Shown here piece by piece: positions 17,049 through 25,377 of a stretch of DNA of 29,534 nucleotides. This stretch comes from an uncultured Muribaculaceae bacterium (GTDB lineage: Bacteria; Bacteroidota; Bacteroidia; Bacteroidales; Muribaculaceae), in the NCBI GenBank assembly GCA_910587355.1, contig CAJUKF010000037.1, forward strand, positions 1 to 29,534, read 5' to 3'. Positions within the stretch are counted from its first letter, which is position 1; each line of letters begins with the position of its first letter. The translations under genes were made by a program, and so were the position numbers. Under the pieces are notes generated by a model. The model made no database searches, was not told where the DNA came from, and worked only from the letters and a program-made list of their open reading frames with translations.

Positions 17049-17738
17049 ATGAAACCGCTCGTAATAATACCTGCCAGAGGAGGAAGCAAGGGTATTCCGC
17101 ACAAAAATATCAAGCTTTTAGGCGGCAAACCGCTCATCTGCCGTGCTATCGACAATGCCCGCGCGGTGGCACCCGACAGCGATATCTGCGTCAGCACCGA
17201 CGATTCAGAAATCATACAAGTGGTTGAAGATTACGGTCTTAAAGTGCCGTTTATACGACCAACCGAACTGGCCGCCGACAACAGCGGCACATACGAAGTC
17301 CTTCTCCACGCCCTCAGTTTCTACGAGCAACAGGGCCGCACCTACGACACAATAATTCTCCTTCAGCCCACCTCACCCTTCCGCCGCGACGAAGATATCA
17401 GTGAGGCCTTAAAGCTGTATTCGCCTGATGTAGACATGGTTGTGAGCGTCACCGAAGCACGGGCAAATCCATATTACAACTGTTTCGAAACAGACTCCGA
17501 CGGCTTTCTGCACGTCTCGAAAGGCGATGGGAAATATATCCGCCGCCAGGATGCACCCAAAGCATGGGAGTACAACGGCGCGATATATATAATTAATCCA
17601 CAGTCACTTAAACGTAAAAGTCTCGGAGAATTCAAGCGGCGCAGGATGTATGAAATGGACGAGCTTCATTCCCTCGACCTCGACACGCCCCTTGACTGGC
17701 GCATAGCCGAACTACTCATCGCCGAAAATGAAATCTGA
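17049..17738 (+). CDS. neuA: Acylneuraminate cytidylyltransferase (NeuA/LegF type)
   Basis: A 229-residue enzyme that activates the 9-carbon sugar acid with CTP to form the CMP-sugar donor used by glycosyltransferases. The nucleotide-binding P-loop-like motif ARGGSKGIPHKN is at residues 9-20. It is followed by the family motifs VSTDDSEI, LQPTSPFRR and WEYNGAIYI, with DLDTPLDW near the end. The length fits the short, single-domain form. It lies between neuC and the ptmE-like gene in a tight operon. No transferase for the CMP-sugar and no flippase is in the window, so the final acceptor, such as capsule, O-antigen or glycoprotein, is unknown. Confidence 0.92.
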   Translation: MKPLVIIPARGGSKGIPHKNIKLLGGKPLICRAIDNARAVAPDSDICVSTDDSEIIQVVEDYGLKVPFIRPTELAADNSGTYEVLLHALSFYEQQGRTYDTIILLQPTSPFRRDEDISEALKLYSPDVDMVVSVTEARANPYYNCFETDSDGFLHVSKGDGKYIRRQDAPKAWEYNGAIYIINPQSLKRKSLGEFKRRRMYEMDELHSLDLDTPLDWRIAELLIAENEI

Positions 17739-18786
17739 CATGAAAGAAGATATCAAACCATTCACAATCAGAGATATAGAGCCGGTCGTAAACGCACTCA
17801 AGAGACTCAACCGCGTGCACTCGCAGGCCATGACGCTCTTTGTCATCGACGCCGACGGACGCATGACAGGCACTCTCACCGATGGCGACATACGCCGCGG
17901 CCTTATTGCCGGACGAGGAGTCGACAACCCGGTATCCGATGTCATGCACCGCGATTTCTCTCACCTTACTAACCCCGTGGATGTCAGCCATATAAAGGAA
18001 TTGCGGTCGCGCTCAATCACCCTCATTCCTATACTTGACAGCGAGCACCGCATTGTCGATATCGTTGACCTCACCAAAAACCGTTCGGCACTTCCGGTCG
18101 ATGCCGTCCTCATGGCCGGCGGCAAAGGGGAACGGCTGCGGCCCATGACCCTCACCACCCCAAAACCACTGCTCGAAATCGGCGGACGCGCCATTATCGA
18201 CCGCAATATCGATTCGCTCATAAATTACGGAGTCAATCGTATTTCCGTAACGGTCAACTACTTGGCAGAACAGCTTACAGCGCATTACGCCACACCCGTA
18301 GCCAACGGCGTGAAAGTGGAATGTGTACCCGAAGAACGTTTCTACGGTACTATCGGGGCACTGAAAATGGTAAAGGAATTTGAAAATGACACCATTCTGG
18401 TTATGAATTCCGACATTCTCACCAACATAGACTACGAGGACTTCTATCTCCACTTCCGCCGCAATGGCGCCATGCTCTCGGCAGCAGCTATTCCATACAC
18501 TATATCAGTGCCTTACGGCATTTTCGGTCTCGACGGCAACCGCATAACCTCCGTAGCCGAAAAACCGGTCTACAATCTCTATGCCAACGCCGGCATATAT
18601 CTGATGCGACGCGAAGCCATGCGTTACATACCTGACAACGAAGTGTTTAACGCAACCGACCTCATCGAGTCACTCGTTGCCGACGGTCAGACTGTAATAC
18701 GCTACCCCCTTTCCGGCCTGTGGATTGACATCGGCACACCCGAAGAATACCGCAAGGCCTGCGAACTCGCCCGCCACCTGAGCTGA
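17728..18786 (+). CDS. CBS-domain sugar-phosphate nucleotidyltransferase, PtmE-like
   Basis: A 352-residue fusion. Residues about 10-120 form a pair of CBS domains (LFVIDADGRMTGTLTDGDIR, LIPILDSEHRIVDIVDL). Residues from about 126 form a sugar-1-phosphate nucleotidyltransferase (AVLMAGGKGERLRPMTLTTP, then KPLLEIGG), with WIDIGTPEEYRKA at the C-terminus. This domain order is that of Campylobacter PtmE, which makes GDP-glucosamine for the GDP-linked legionaminic acid pathway. That is the best clue that the locus makes legionaminic rather than neuraminic acid. The start at 17728 overlaps neuA by 11 bases. An in-frame ATG at 17740, one base after the neuA stop, is equally plausible. It is the last gene of the operon. 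Confidence 0.85.
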   Translation: MKSDMKEDIKPFTIRDIEPVVNALKRLNRVHSQAMTLFVIDADGRMTGTLTDGDIRRGLIAGRGVDNPVSDVMHRDFSHLTNPVDVSHIKELRSRSITLIPILDSEHRIVDIVDLTKNRSALPVDAVLMAGGKGERLRPMTLTTPKPLLEIGGRAIIDRNIDSLINYGVNRISVTVNYLAEQLTAHYATPVANGVKVECVPEERFYGTIGALKMVKEFENDTILVMNSDILTNIDYEDFYLHFRRNGAMLSAAAIPYTISVPYGIFGLDGNRITSVAEKPVYNLYANAGIYLMRREAMRYIPDNEVFNATDLIESLVADGQTVIRYPLSGLWIDIGTPEEYRKACELARHLS

Positions 18787-18844
18787 CAATTTTATGTATA
18801 AAAAATACATTAACGGCTCTTAATACACTTTCTGAGTTTTTTTG

Positions 18845-18852
18845 TATCTTTG
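18845..18852 (+). promoter_or_regulatory. Putative -7 box for the zeta-toxin-like gene pair
   Basis: TATCTTTG lies 29 bases before the GTG start. No good TTTG lies at the expected upstream distance, so the site is only half supported. An AT-only inverted repeat ATGTAT/ATACAT (18794-18810) sits between it and the preceding operon and may be a weak terminator. Confidence 0.5.
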
Positions 18853-18881
18853 TGGTGTAGGCATATCTTATCGTTTATTGA

Positions 18882-19451
18882 GTGACTCCCAGATTATACA
18901 TATTAGCAGGATGCAACGGGGCCGGCAAGACCACGGCTTCGATGACGGTCTTGCCCGAAATCTTGAATTGCAGGGAATTTGTAAATGCTGATGAAATTGC
19001 AAAAGGTTTGTCACCATTTAATCCTCAGGAAGTTGCTATAGAGGCGGGAAAAATAATGCTCCAACGAATTGACTCACTTTTGCATAGGAAAGTAAGTTTC
19101 GCCATTGAGACAACGCTCGCCACTCGAAGTTACAAAAATTTAATAGAACATGCCAAACATATTGGCTACGAAGTCTTTTTGTTATTTTTTTGGTTGCCGT
19201 CACCCCTGCAGGCTGAGCAACGTGTAGCCATGCGGGTAGCTTCAGGTGGTCATGATATTCCAAAAGAAGTAATACACCGCCGTTATTATCTCGGTATCCA
19301 AAATCTTTTTGATATATTTGTGCCAATCGTCGACCATTGGGCGTTATATGATAATAGTGTTGGATTTGAACCGGTCGTTGAAGGAAATATAATCAGAGAC
19401 ATAGATAAACTTAATAAAATCAAGGAACAATGTCGGAACAAGAAGAAATAA
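18882..19451 (+). CDS. Zeta-toxin-like P-loop kinase
   Basis: A 189-residue protein of the zeta-toxin family. Zeta and PezT enzymes phosphorylate UDP-N-acetylglucosamine sugars and block cell-wall growth, but not every relative is shown to be toxic. Walker A is GCNGAGKTT (residues 10-18). The family segment FVNADEIAKGLSP holds the catalytic Asp of NAD. FAIETTLATRSY and VAMRVASGGHDIPKEVIHRR supply the later conserved Thr, His and Arg positions. The start is GTG, since no ATG fits. The next small gene overlaps its 3' end by 22 bases. This gene comes first, the reverse of the usual epsilon-zeta order. The pair lies in a gap between two metabolic operons. Confidence 0.82.
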   Translation: MTPRLYILAGCNGAGKTTASMTVLPEILNCREFVNADEIAKGLSPFNPQEVAIEAGKIMLQRIDSLLHRKVSFAIETTLATRSYKNLIEHAKHIGYEVFLLFFWLPSPLQAEQRVAMRVASGGHDIPKEVIHRRYYLGIQNLFDIFVPIVDHWALYDNSVGFEPVVEGNIIRDIDKLNKIKEQCRNKKK

Positions 19452-19618
19452 AATTATTTGAAAGAATAAAAGAAAACATCCGGCAGACCCAGAAAACGCT
19501 TTTTGAACGCAAAGCTAAATTAGATGAGCCGGTTGTAGTGGCAGATAACAATGGGGAGCCTATAGTTGTGACCGCGCAAGAAGCACTCAAACGTCTTGAG
19601 GCCATAGCGAAGAAATAA
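19430..19618 (+). CDS. Small protein, candidate antitoxin partner of the zeta-like kinase
   Basis: A 62-residue, highly charged helical protein (MSEQEEIKLFERIKENIRQT, then ending in ALKRLEAIAKK) with a short middle segment VVVADNNGEPIVV. No DNA-binding motif is evident. It starts inside the 3' end of the kinase gene, overlapping by 22 bases, so the two are probably translated together. Small partners of this kind often accompany zeta-like kinases in Bacteroidetes, but I cannot name a family. The antitoxin role is inferred from the arrangement alone. Confidence 0.65.
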   Translation: MSEQEEIKLFERIKENIRQTQKTLFERKAKLDEPVVVADNNGEPIVVTAQEALKRLEAIAKK

Positions 19619-19736
19619 TATACAAAATTCAACATCCCCTCAAATTAAATAGTCACAGCCCTCTCTCATATCAATCGCCAAGACATAGAAGATAGGTTAC
19701 TGCCGGTCTATCGTTCGTTAAGTCTGAAAAAAATCG

Positions 19737-19744
19737 TACTTTTG
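19737..19744 (+). promoter_or_regulatory. Putative -7 box of the cvpA-suf operon
   Basis: TACTTTTG fits TAnnTTTG and lies 21 bases before the preferred ATG at 19766. An upstream TTTG is not evident. The box overlaps the alternative TTG start at 19742, which argues against that start. Confidence 0.5.
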
Positions 19745-19765
19745 CATTCTGAAAAACAACTTGCA

Positions 19766-20251
19766 ATGACAACTCTCGATTTCATAATACTCGGCATAAT
19801 CTTAGCAGCCACTATAGTAGGAGCTTACAAGGGTTTTGTCAGTCAGGCGGGAACCATAGCCGGAGTGGTGCTGGCTGTCCTGGGATGCCGTTTTTTCGGC
19901 GGTACAATAGCCGACAGATTCGTCACCGCTGGCGCAGAACACGAAACGGTTTATCGCGCACTGATTTATGCCCTCCTTTTCATTGCCATTTACCTTGGCG
20001 TGCGCTTCGTGGCCTCGCTGTTCTGCAAAGCGCTCTCAGCTTTGCATGTAAGGGTCGTCGACCGTCTCGGAGGCGCCATATTCTGCGCTGCGGCATGGAT
20101 GCTGGCAATGAGTGTGGTCCTCAATGTATATCTGACCATCTCTCCCGACGACCGCGCGCATTTCAACACCCCCCAGAAACCATGGCGCACAGCCGTGGTG
20201 GACTTTGCTCCCGAAGTACTGGGATTCATCACAACCTCCGCCGAGGTCTGA
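19766..20251 (+). CDS. CvpA-family inner-membrane protein
   Basis: A 161-residue membrane protein with four likely membrane segments: FIILGIILAATIVGAYKGF, AGTIAGVVLAVLGCRFF, ALIYALLFIAIYLGVRFVA and GAIFCAAAWMLAMSVVLNVY. The N-terminal TLDFIILGI and the G-x-x-KGF pattern are typical of CvpA proteins, named after colicin V production in E. coli; their function is poorly defined. The ATG at 19766 is preferred because the frame upstream reaches into the promoter. The gene ends 15 bases before sufB, so it is probably part of the suf transcript, though no direct role in Fe-S assembly is known. Confidence 0.85.
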   Translation: MTTLDFIILGIILAATIVGAYKGFVSQAGTIAGVVLAVLGCRFFGGTIADRFVTAGAEHETVYRALIYALLFIAIYLGVRFVASLFCKALSALHVRVVDRLGGAIFCAAAWMLAMSVVLNVYLTISPDDRAHFNTPQKPWRTAVVDFAPEVLGFITTSAEV

Positions 20252-20266
20252 TTGTTATAAGATACA

Positions 20267-21742
20267 ATGAAAGATACTGACAGCATAAACATAACGCCCG
20301 AAGAGTCCGACAAGGTGCTCTCCGATGCCACTTCTGGCGAATACAAATACGGCTTTACATCCGATATCGACACCGACATCATTCCTGCCGGTCTCAACGA
20401 AGATGTAATCCGCTTGATTTCGCATAAAAAACAGGAACCGGAATGGCTGCTTGAGTTCCGTCTGAAAGCATTCCGCTACTGGCTCACACTCACACCTCCC
20501 ACTTGGGCGCATCTGAAAATACCCGAAATTGATTTTCAGGCAATCAGCTATTTTGCCGCTCCGAAGAAAAAAGACACTCCCAAAAGCCTTGATGAAGTAG
20601 ACCCGGCCCTGATTGACACATTCAATCGTCTGGGTATTCCCCTTCAGGAGCAGAAAGTGTTATCCGGAATGGCTGTAGATGCCGTAATGGACTCTGTATC
20701 AGTAAAGACCACCCACCGCGAGCATCTTGCCGAACTCGGCATCATATTCTGTTCGTTCAGCGAGGCCGTGCGCGAGTATCCCGACCTGGTACGCAAATAT
20801 CTGGGCAAAGTAGTGAGCTACCGCGACAATTTCTATGCGGCTCTTAATTCGGCTGTATTCTCCGACGGGTCATTCGTTTACATTCCAAAGGGAGTGCGCT
20901 GCCCCATTGAACTCTCAACATATTTCCGCATAAACGCCTCAGGCACAGGGCAGTTCGAACGCACGCTGATTGTAGCCGACGATGACGCATATGTGAGCTA
21001 TCTCGAAGGCTGCACGGCTCCGATGCGCGACGAGAACCAGCTGCACGCTGCCATTGTCGAAATCATTGTCGAGGACCGTGCGGAGGTGAAATACTCCACC
21101 GTACAGAACTGGTACGCAGGCGATGCACAGGGTCGAGGAGGCGTGTATAACTTTGTTACCAAGAGAGGTTTATGCCGCGGAGACTACTCCAAACTGTCGT
21201 GGACACAGGTAGAAACGGGCTCGGCAATCACGTGGAAGTATCCGTCGTGCGTGCTTTCGGGCGAAGGTTCGGTGGGCGAATTCTACTCCGTTGCCGTGAC
21301 AAACAACATGCAACAGGCTGATACAGGGACAAAAATGATTCACATAGGGTCGAACACGCGGTCGACCATTGTGTCGAAAGGCATATCGGCCGGCCACAGC
21401 GAAAACAGCTATCGCGGCATGGTAAAAGTGGCTCCCGGAGCAACAGGGGTACGCAACTACACCCAGTGCGACTCGCTGCTGCTCAGCGACACCTGCGGCG
21501 CCCACACTTTCCCGGTCATTGACGTGGCAAATCCAACAGCTATCGTAGAACACGAAGCCACCACTTCAAAAATATCGGAAATGCAGCTCTTCTACTGCAA
21601 TCAGCGCGGCATTCCCACTGAGGAAGCGATAGGCCTCATTGTCAACGGATACGCCAAGGAGGTGATGAATAAACTGCCTATGGAATTCGCCGTCGAGGCA
21701 CAAAAGCTCCTCTCAATAACTCTGGAGAACACCGTAGGATAA
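20267..21742 (+). CDS. sufB: Fe-S cluster scaffold subunit SufB
   Basis: A 491-residue core subunit of the SufBC2D scaffold, which builds Fe-S clusters in the cytoplasm. The family sequence is clear throughout, for example VYIPKGVRCPIELSTYFRIN, YLEGCTAPMRDENQLHAAIV, EHEATTSKISEMQLFYCNQR and EFAVEAQKLLSITLENTVG at the C-terminus. Cys401 in YTQCDSLLL matches the conserved cysteine of E. coli SufB that works with a SufD histidine in cluster assembly. The length is close to other SufB proteins. The gene is followed by sufC after 43 bases and begins the suf order B-C-D-S seen in Bacteroidetes. Confidence 0.97.
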   Translation: MKDTDSINITPEESDKVLSDATSGEYKYGFTSDIDTDIIPAGLNEDVIRLISHKKQEPEWLLEFRLKAFRYWLTLTPPTWAHLKIPEIDFQAISYFAAPKKKDTPKSLDEVDPALIDTFNRLGIPLQEQKVLSGMAVDAVMDSVSVKTTHREHLAELGIIFCSFSEAVREYPDLVRKYLGKVVSYRDNFYAALNSAVFSDGSFVYIPKGVRCPIELSTYFRINASGTGQFERTLIVADDDAYVSYLEGCTAPMRDENQLHAAIVEIIVEDRAEVKYSTVQNWYAGDAQGRGGVYNFVTKRGLCRGDYSKLSWTQVETGSAITWKYPSCVLSGEGSVGEFYSVAVTNNMQQADTGTKMIHIGSNTRSTIVSKGISAGHSENSYRGMVKVAPGATGVRNYTQCDSLLLSDTCGAHTFPVIDVANPTAIVEHEATTSKISEMQLFYCNQRGIPTEEAIGLIVNGYAKEVMNKLPMEFAVEAQKLLSITLENTVG

Positions 21743-21785
21743 CTCAGCTCCATAGATTTCAATCGTAAAAAACACACCACAGCAT

Positions 21786-22553
21786 ATGAGTGAAGAATTA
21801 CTGAAAGTCACCGACCTCCGTGCCTCGATTGACGGCAAGGAAATACTCCGTGGCATCAACCTTGATATACGGCCAGGCGAAGTTCACGCCATCATGGGCC
21901 CGAACGGCTCCGGCAAGAGTACACTCAGCGGGGTGCTTGCCGGCGACCCACGTTTTACCGTGACAGGCGGCTCAGCCACCTTCCACGGCCTCGACCTTCT
22001 CAGCCTATCGCCCGAGAACCGCAGCCACGAGGGACTGTTTCTCTCTTTCCAGTATCCGGTGGAGATTCCCGGAGTGACAATGGTCAACTTCATGCGCGCC
22101 GCAGTGAACGCAAAGCGCAAATACTTCAACGAACCGCCGATGTCTGCCGCCGAATTCCTCAAGATGATGCGTCAGAAACGCGCCGTTGTCGAGCTTGACA
22201 ACAAGCTTGCGTCGCGCTCGGTGAACGAGGGATTCTCAGGCGGTGAGAAAAAGCGCAACGAGATTTTCCAGATGGCCGTGCTCGAGCCCCGTCTGTCGAT
22301 TCTTGACGAGACAGACTCCGGTCTTGACATCGACGCGCTGCGCATCGTGGCAGACGGCGTGAACAAACTCCGTACCGACCGCAACGCAACCATTGTCATA
22401 ACACACTATCAGCGTCTGCTCGACTACATAAAGCCCGACTTCGTGCACATTCTCTACAAAGGACGGATTGTATATTCCGGAGGCCCCGAACTCGCCCTCG
22501 AGCTTGAAGAAAAGGGCTATGACTGGATTAAAGAACAAGTAGACGCACAATGA
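21786..22553 (+). CDS. sufC: Fe-S assembly ATPase SufC
   Basis: A 255-residue ABC-type ATPase that drives the shape change of the SufBC2D complex. Walker A is GPNGSGKST. The family form of the signature, GFSGGEKKRNEI, precedes Walker B in LSILDETDSGLDIDAL, and the H-loop is in VITHYQRLLDYI. The E-T-D-S-G-L-D sequence after Walker B is the usual SufC variant. There is no membrane domain, as expected. Its stop overlaps the sufD start by ATGA, consistent with coupled translation of the two complex partners. Confidence 0.97.
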   Translation: MSEELLKVTDLRASIDGKEILRGINLDIRPGEVHAIMGPNGSGKSTLSGVLAGDPRFTVTGGSATFHGLDLLSLSPENRSHEGLFLSFQYPVEIPGVTMVNFMRAAVNAKRKYFNEPPMSAAEFLKMMRQKRAVVELDNKLASRSVNEGFSGGEKKRNEIFQMAVLEPRLSILDETDSGLDIDALRIVADGVNKLRTDRNATIVITHYQRLLDYIKPDFVHILYKGRIVYSGGPELALELEEKGYDWIKEQVDAQ

Positions 22554-23923
22554 GCACTTCTGCCAAAGAATCATTCGGCCAGTATCTCGACCTCTGCAAA
22601 GACTTCGAAGGCAAACGTCCCGGCTCATCTCTTATGGGTCACATCAACCGGCAGGGCCGCAAGGCTCTTGAAGAGGCCGTGGAGGCATACCGCCGCGACC
22701 CGCTTGCCATTCACGACGTGGAGGCGGCAGAGTTTTTCTCGCCCGATTACGGCGTGAACCTCAGCCGTATGGCGCTTGATGTCGACCCGGCGGATTCGTT
22801 TCGCTGCGGCGTTCCGAATCTCAACAGACTTCTTGTGATAGTGGCAAATGACACATTCCGTCCCACCCGGCAACTGCTGCGCAATATGCCGGAAGGACTT
22901 ACGGTGTGCTCGCTCAATGCAGTTCCCGAGGCACTTGAGGAACGAGTGAAGCATGTCATCGACCGCTCATTGACAGGTGGTGACCCAGCCACAGCCCTCA
23001 ACGCCCTGCTGCTCGGCGACGGCGTGCTTGTCCATGCAGCCGAGGGTGTGAAAATCGACAAGGCCATACAGATTGTGAACATCTCCAATCCGCTCATGCC
23101 CATACTCTCGCCGCGATGCGTGGTGGTGATTGCAGAGAAAGAGGCCGAAGTGAAAGTGCTGCTGTGCGACCACTCACAGACCGAAGGTGTGCCGCACATG
23201 AGCCTCGAAACGGTTCATGCCGAGCTTGCCGAAGGTGCAAAAGCCGAAATTTACGATATAGAAGAAGGCAACGGCAGTTCACGCCGCTGCATGCGCTTTT
23301 ACGGACACCAGGCATCCCGCTCGTCGCTCACTGTCAACGCCACAGGCCTGCGCGGCGGCATCACGTCGAACGAATACCATATCGATGTTCCCGGCGATGA
23401 GGCCGAGACATCGCTCAGCGGCCTCTCAATCTGCAGCGACAGTCAGGTATACGACACCAAGGTGACGCTCACGCATTCCGGCAAGCACTGCACAAGCCGC
23501 CAGATGTTCAAAAACGCGCTGTTTGATAACGCCCGCGGAGGCTTCGGCGGCAAAATCATCGTGAAGCACGGCGCAATGTTCACTGATGCGGCTCAGAACA
23601 ACCGCAATCTTCTTATCGGCGACACCGCCCGTATGGCCGCCGCTCCGCAACTCGAAATATACTGCGATGAAGTCAAATGCAGCCACGGAGCGACTACCGG
23701 TCAGCTCGACGAACGCGCCATTTTCTATATGCAGACACGCGGCATTCCGGCAGACGAGGCACGCCGCATGCTCACGCAGACATTCATGAGCGACATCATC
23801 GACCATATTTCATTTGAAGTGCTGCGCCAGCGCATCCATGTGCTTGTGGAGCGACGCCTTTCGGGTGCTTCCGGCAACTGCGACACATGCGCCACAGCAT
23901 GCCATACCGATTCCGAACTATGA
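22550..23923 (+). CDS. sufD: Fe-S assembly subunit SufD
   Basis: A 457-residue SufB paralogue that completes the SufBC2D scaffold and helps bring in iron. The right-handed beta-helix core and the C-terminal helices are recognisable from VTLTHSGKHCTSRQMFKNAL, KIIVKHGAMFTDAAQNNRNL and VKCSHGATTGQLDERAIFYM. His379 in KCSHGATTG matches the conserved SufD histidine paired with the SufB cysteine in E. coli. A cysteine-bearing tail (GNCDTCATACHTDSEL) follows the conserved domain; whether it binds metal is unknown. Both ends overlap neighbouring genes by four bases, sufC upstream and sufS downstream. Confidence 0.95.
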   Translation: MSTSAKESFGQYLDLCKDFEGKRPGSSLMGHINRQGRKALEEAVEAYRRDPLAIHDVEAAEFFSPDYGVNLSRMALDVDPADSFRCGVPNLNRLLVIVANDTFRPTRQLLRNMPEGLTVCSLNAVPEALEERVKHVIDRSLTGGDPATALNALLLGDGVLVHAAEGVKIDKAIQIVNISNPLMPILSPRCVVVIAEKEAEVKVLLCDHSQTEGVPHMSLETVHAELAEGAKAEIYDIEEGNGSSRRCMRFYGHQASRSSLTVNATGLRGGITSNEYHIDVPGDEAETSLSGLSICSDSQVYDTKVTLTHSGKHCTSRQMFKNALFDNARGGFGGKIIVKHGAMFTDAAQNNRNLLIGDTARMAAAPQLEIYCDEVKCSHGATTGQLDERAIFYMQTRGIPADEARRMLTQTFMSDIIDHISFEVLRQRIHVLVERRLSGASGNCDTCATACHTDSEL

Positions 23924-25143
23924 TACCTCTCGACCCTCAGAAATACCGCCCGGATTTTCCCATACTCTCCCGCAAGGTGAACGGGAAACCCATGATTTAT
24001 CTTGACAACGCCGCCTCGGCTCAGGCTCCGAAATGCGTTGTAGAGACAATCGAGCATATATACTACAACGCAAAGGCCAACGTTCACCGCGGCGTGCACT
24101 GCCTCTCGCAGGAAGCTACGGCGAACATGGAGGCGTCGCGCGAACGCGTTCGCCGATTCATCAACGCCGAATCGACTGATGAAGTGATTTTTACACGCGG
24201 CACAACAGAGGCGATTAATCTTGTAGCTTCGTCATACGGTGAGCTTCTTGAAGCCGGAGACGAAGTGATTCTCACGGTCATGGAGCATCACTCCAATATC
24301 GTGCCATGGCAGCTTCTGCAGCAACGGAGAGGAATTGTGATAAAGGTCGTGCCGTGCGACGAACGCGGGGTGCTCGACATCGAGGAATACAAACGGCTCT
24401 TCACACCGCGCACACGTGTCGTGTTGGTATGCCATGTGTCGAATGTGCTCGGCACAATAAATCCAGTGACCGAAATGGCCGCGATTGCACACGAACACGG
24501 CGCCGTCGTATGCATTGACGGCGCTCAGGCCGTGTCGCATCTCAAAGTCGATGTTCAGGAAATCGGCGCCGACTTCTATGCGTTCTCCTCACACAAGATG
24601 TACGGCCCCACGGGCATAGGCATTCTCTACGGCCGACGCGAACTTCTTGAAAAAATGCCTCCGTATCAAGGCGGAGGCGAAATGATAGGGCACGTAAGTT
24701 TCAGCGGCACGACATGGGCTGAGCTCCCCTTTAAATTCGAAGCCGGAACACCCGACTATGTCGACGCAGCGGCACTGATTAAAGCGATTGACTACATGGA
24801 AGACACGGGCATCGGCCGGATTGCCGCCCATGAAGAGGCTCTGCTGCACTACACCACCGAACGACTCCTGCAGATACCGGACCTGCGTATTTACGGCACA
24901 GCGCCCGGCAAAGCCGCGGTAATCAGCTTCCTGCTCGGGAACGCCCACCATTACGACACCGGCATACTTCTCGACCAGCTCGGCATAGAGGTACGTACGG
25001 GTCACCACTGCGCGCAGCCGCTTATGGAGCGTTTCGGCATCGAGGGCACGGTAAGGGCGTCGTTCGCGCTCTACAACACTTTCGACGAAGCAGATGCATT
25101 TGTCGAGGGTGTAAAGCGCGTAAACGCTATGCTGAACGTATAA
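23920..25143 (+). CDS. sufS: Cysteine desulfurase SufS
   Basis: A 407-residue pyridoxal-phosphate enzyme that takes sulfur from cysteine for Fe-S cluster building. The start at 23920 is chosen because it overlaps the sufD stop as ATGA and gives the normal N-terminus (MIPLDPQKYRPDFPILSRKV). The frame upstream to 23887 is only sufD shadow. Lys226 in FSSHKMYGPTGIG binds the cofactor. Cys364 in RTGHHCAQPLM is the persulfide-forming cysteine, both at the same positions as in E. coli SufS. It is the last gene of the operon. No SufE or SufU sulfur carrier is in the window, so it must be encoded elsewhere. Confidence 0.97.
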   Translation: MIPLDPQKYRPDFPILSRKVNGKPMIYLDNAASAQAPKCVVETIEHIYYNAKANVHRGVHCLSQEATANMEASRERVRRFINAESTDEVIFTRGTTEAINLVASSYGELLEAGDEVILTVMEHHSNIVPWQLLQQRRGIVIKVVPCDERGVLDIEEYKRLFTPRTRVVLVCHVSNVLGTINPVTEMAAIAHEHGAVVCIDGAQAVSHLKVDVQEIGADFYAFSSHKMYGPTGIGILYGRRELLEKMPPYQGGGEMIGHVSFSGTTWAELPFKFEAGTPDYVDAAALIKAIDYMEDTGIGRIAAHEEALLHYTTERLLQIPDLRIYGTAPGKAAVISFLLGNAHHYDTGILLDQLGIEVRTGHHCAQPLMERFGIEGTVRASFALYNTFDEADAFVEGVKRVNAMLNV

Positions 25144-25160
25144 TACCTATTAAATTTTGA

Positions 25161-25190
25161 GAGGGTGAAGCGATTAATCGCCTCACCCTC
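25161..25190 (+). terminator. Palindromic terminator of the suf operon, family A-like
   Basis: A 30-base near-perfect inverted repeat with outer arms GAGGGTGA/TCACCCTC and one mismatch is followed by GTCTTTTA. The centre GCGATTAATCGC is shared with the family A palindromes at 1909, 11685 and 11753, but the outer arms differ. It sits 17 bases after the sufS stop, so termination is a likely role. Confidence 0.75.
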
Positions 25191-25273
25191 GTCTTTTATA
25201 ATAATATACTGGTTGTGTGTCTATTATAGATTATGCTGTTGATATGTGTCAGAGGCACGTTCGTACAAAGGGG

Positions 25274-25377
25274 AATGATGCTTTGCATCATTTTGGAAGC
25301 GGGCAACATTTTTGATATTCGTATGCCTTAGCGGTGGGTTACAAACCCACCGAGACTATACGACCACCGAGACTATA
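25274..25377. repeat. Paired hairpin repeat, family B copy 2
   Basis: The first hairpin is AATGATGC-TTT-GCATCATT (25274-25292). The second is GGTGGGTT-ACA-AACCCACC (25333-25351), which with the following GAGACT matches the minus-strand reading of 9633-9655. The 14-base unit CCACCGAGACTATA then occurs twice in direct order (25347-25360 and 25364-25377). Nothing in this intergenic stretch codes for protein. Confidence 0.65.

Noticed and set aside
23887..23919. An extended N-terminus for SufS
   Set aside because: These codons are in another frame of sufD, and the ATGA overlap at 23920 gives the family-standard start.
25347..25377. Two copies of CCACCGAGACTATA as a possible CRISPR-like array
   Set aside because: There are only two units three bases apart, no spacers of regular length and no cas genes. 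It is treated as part of repeat family B.
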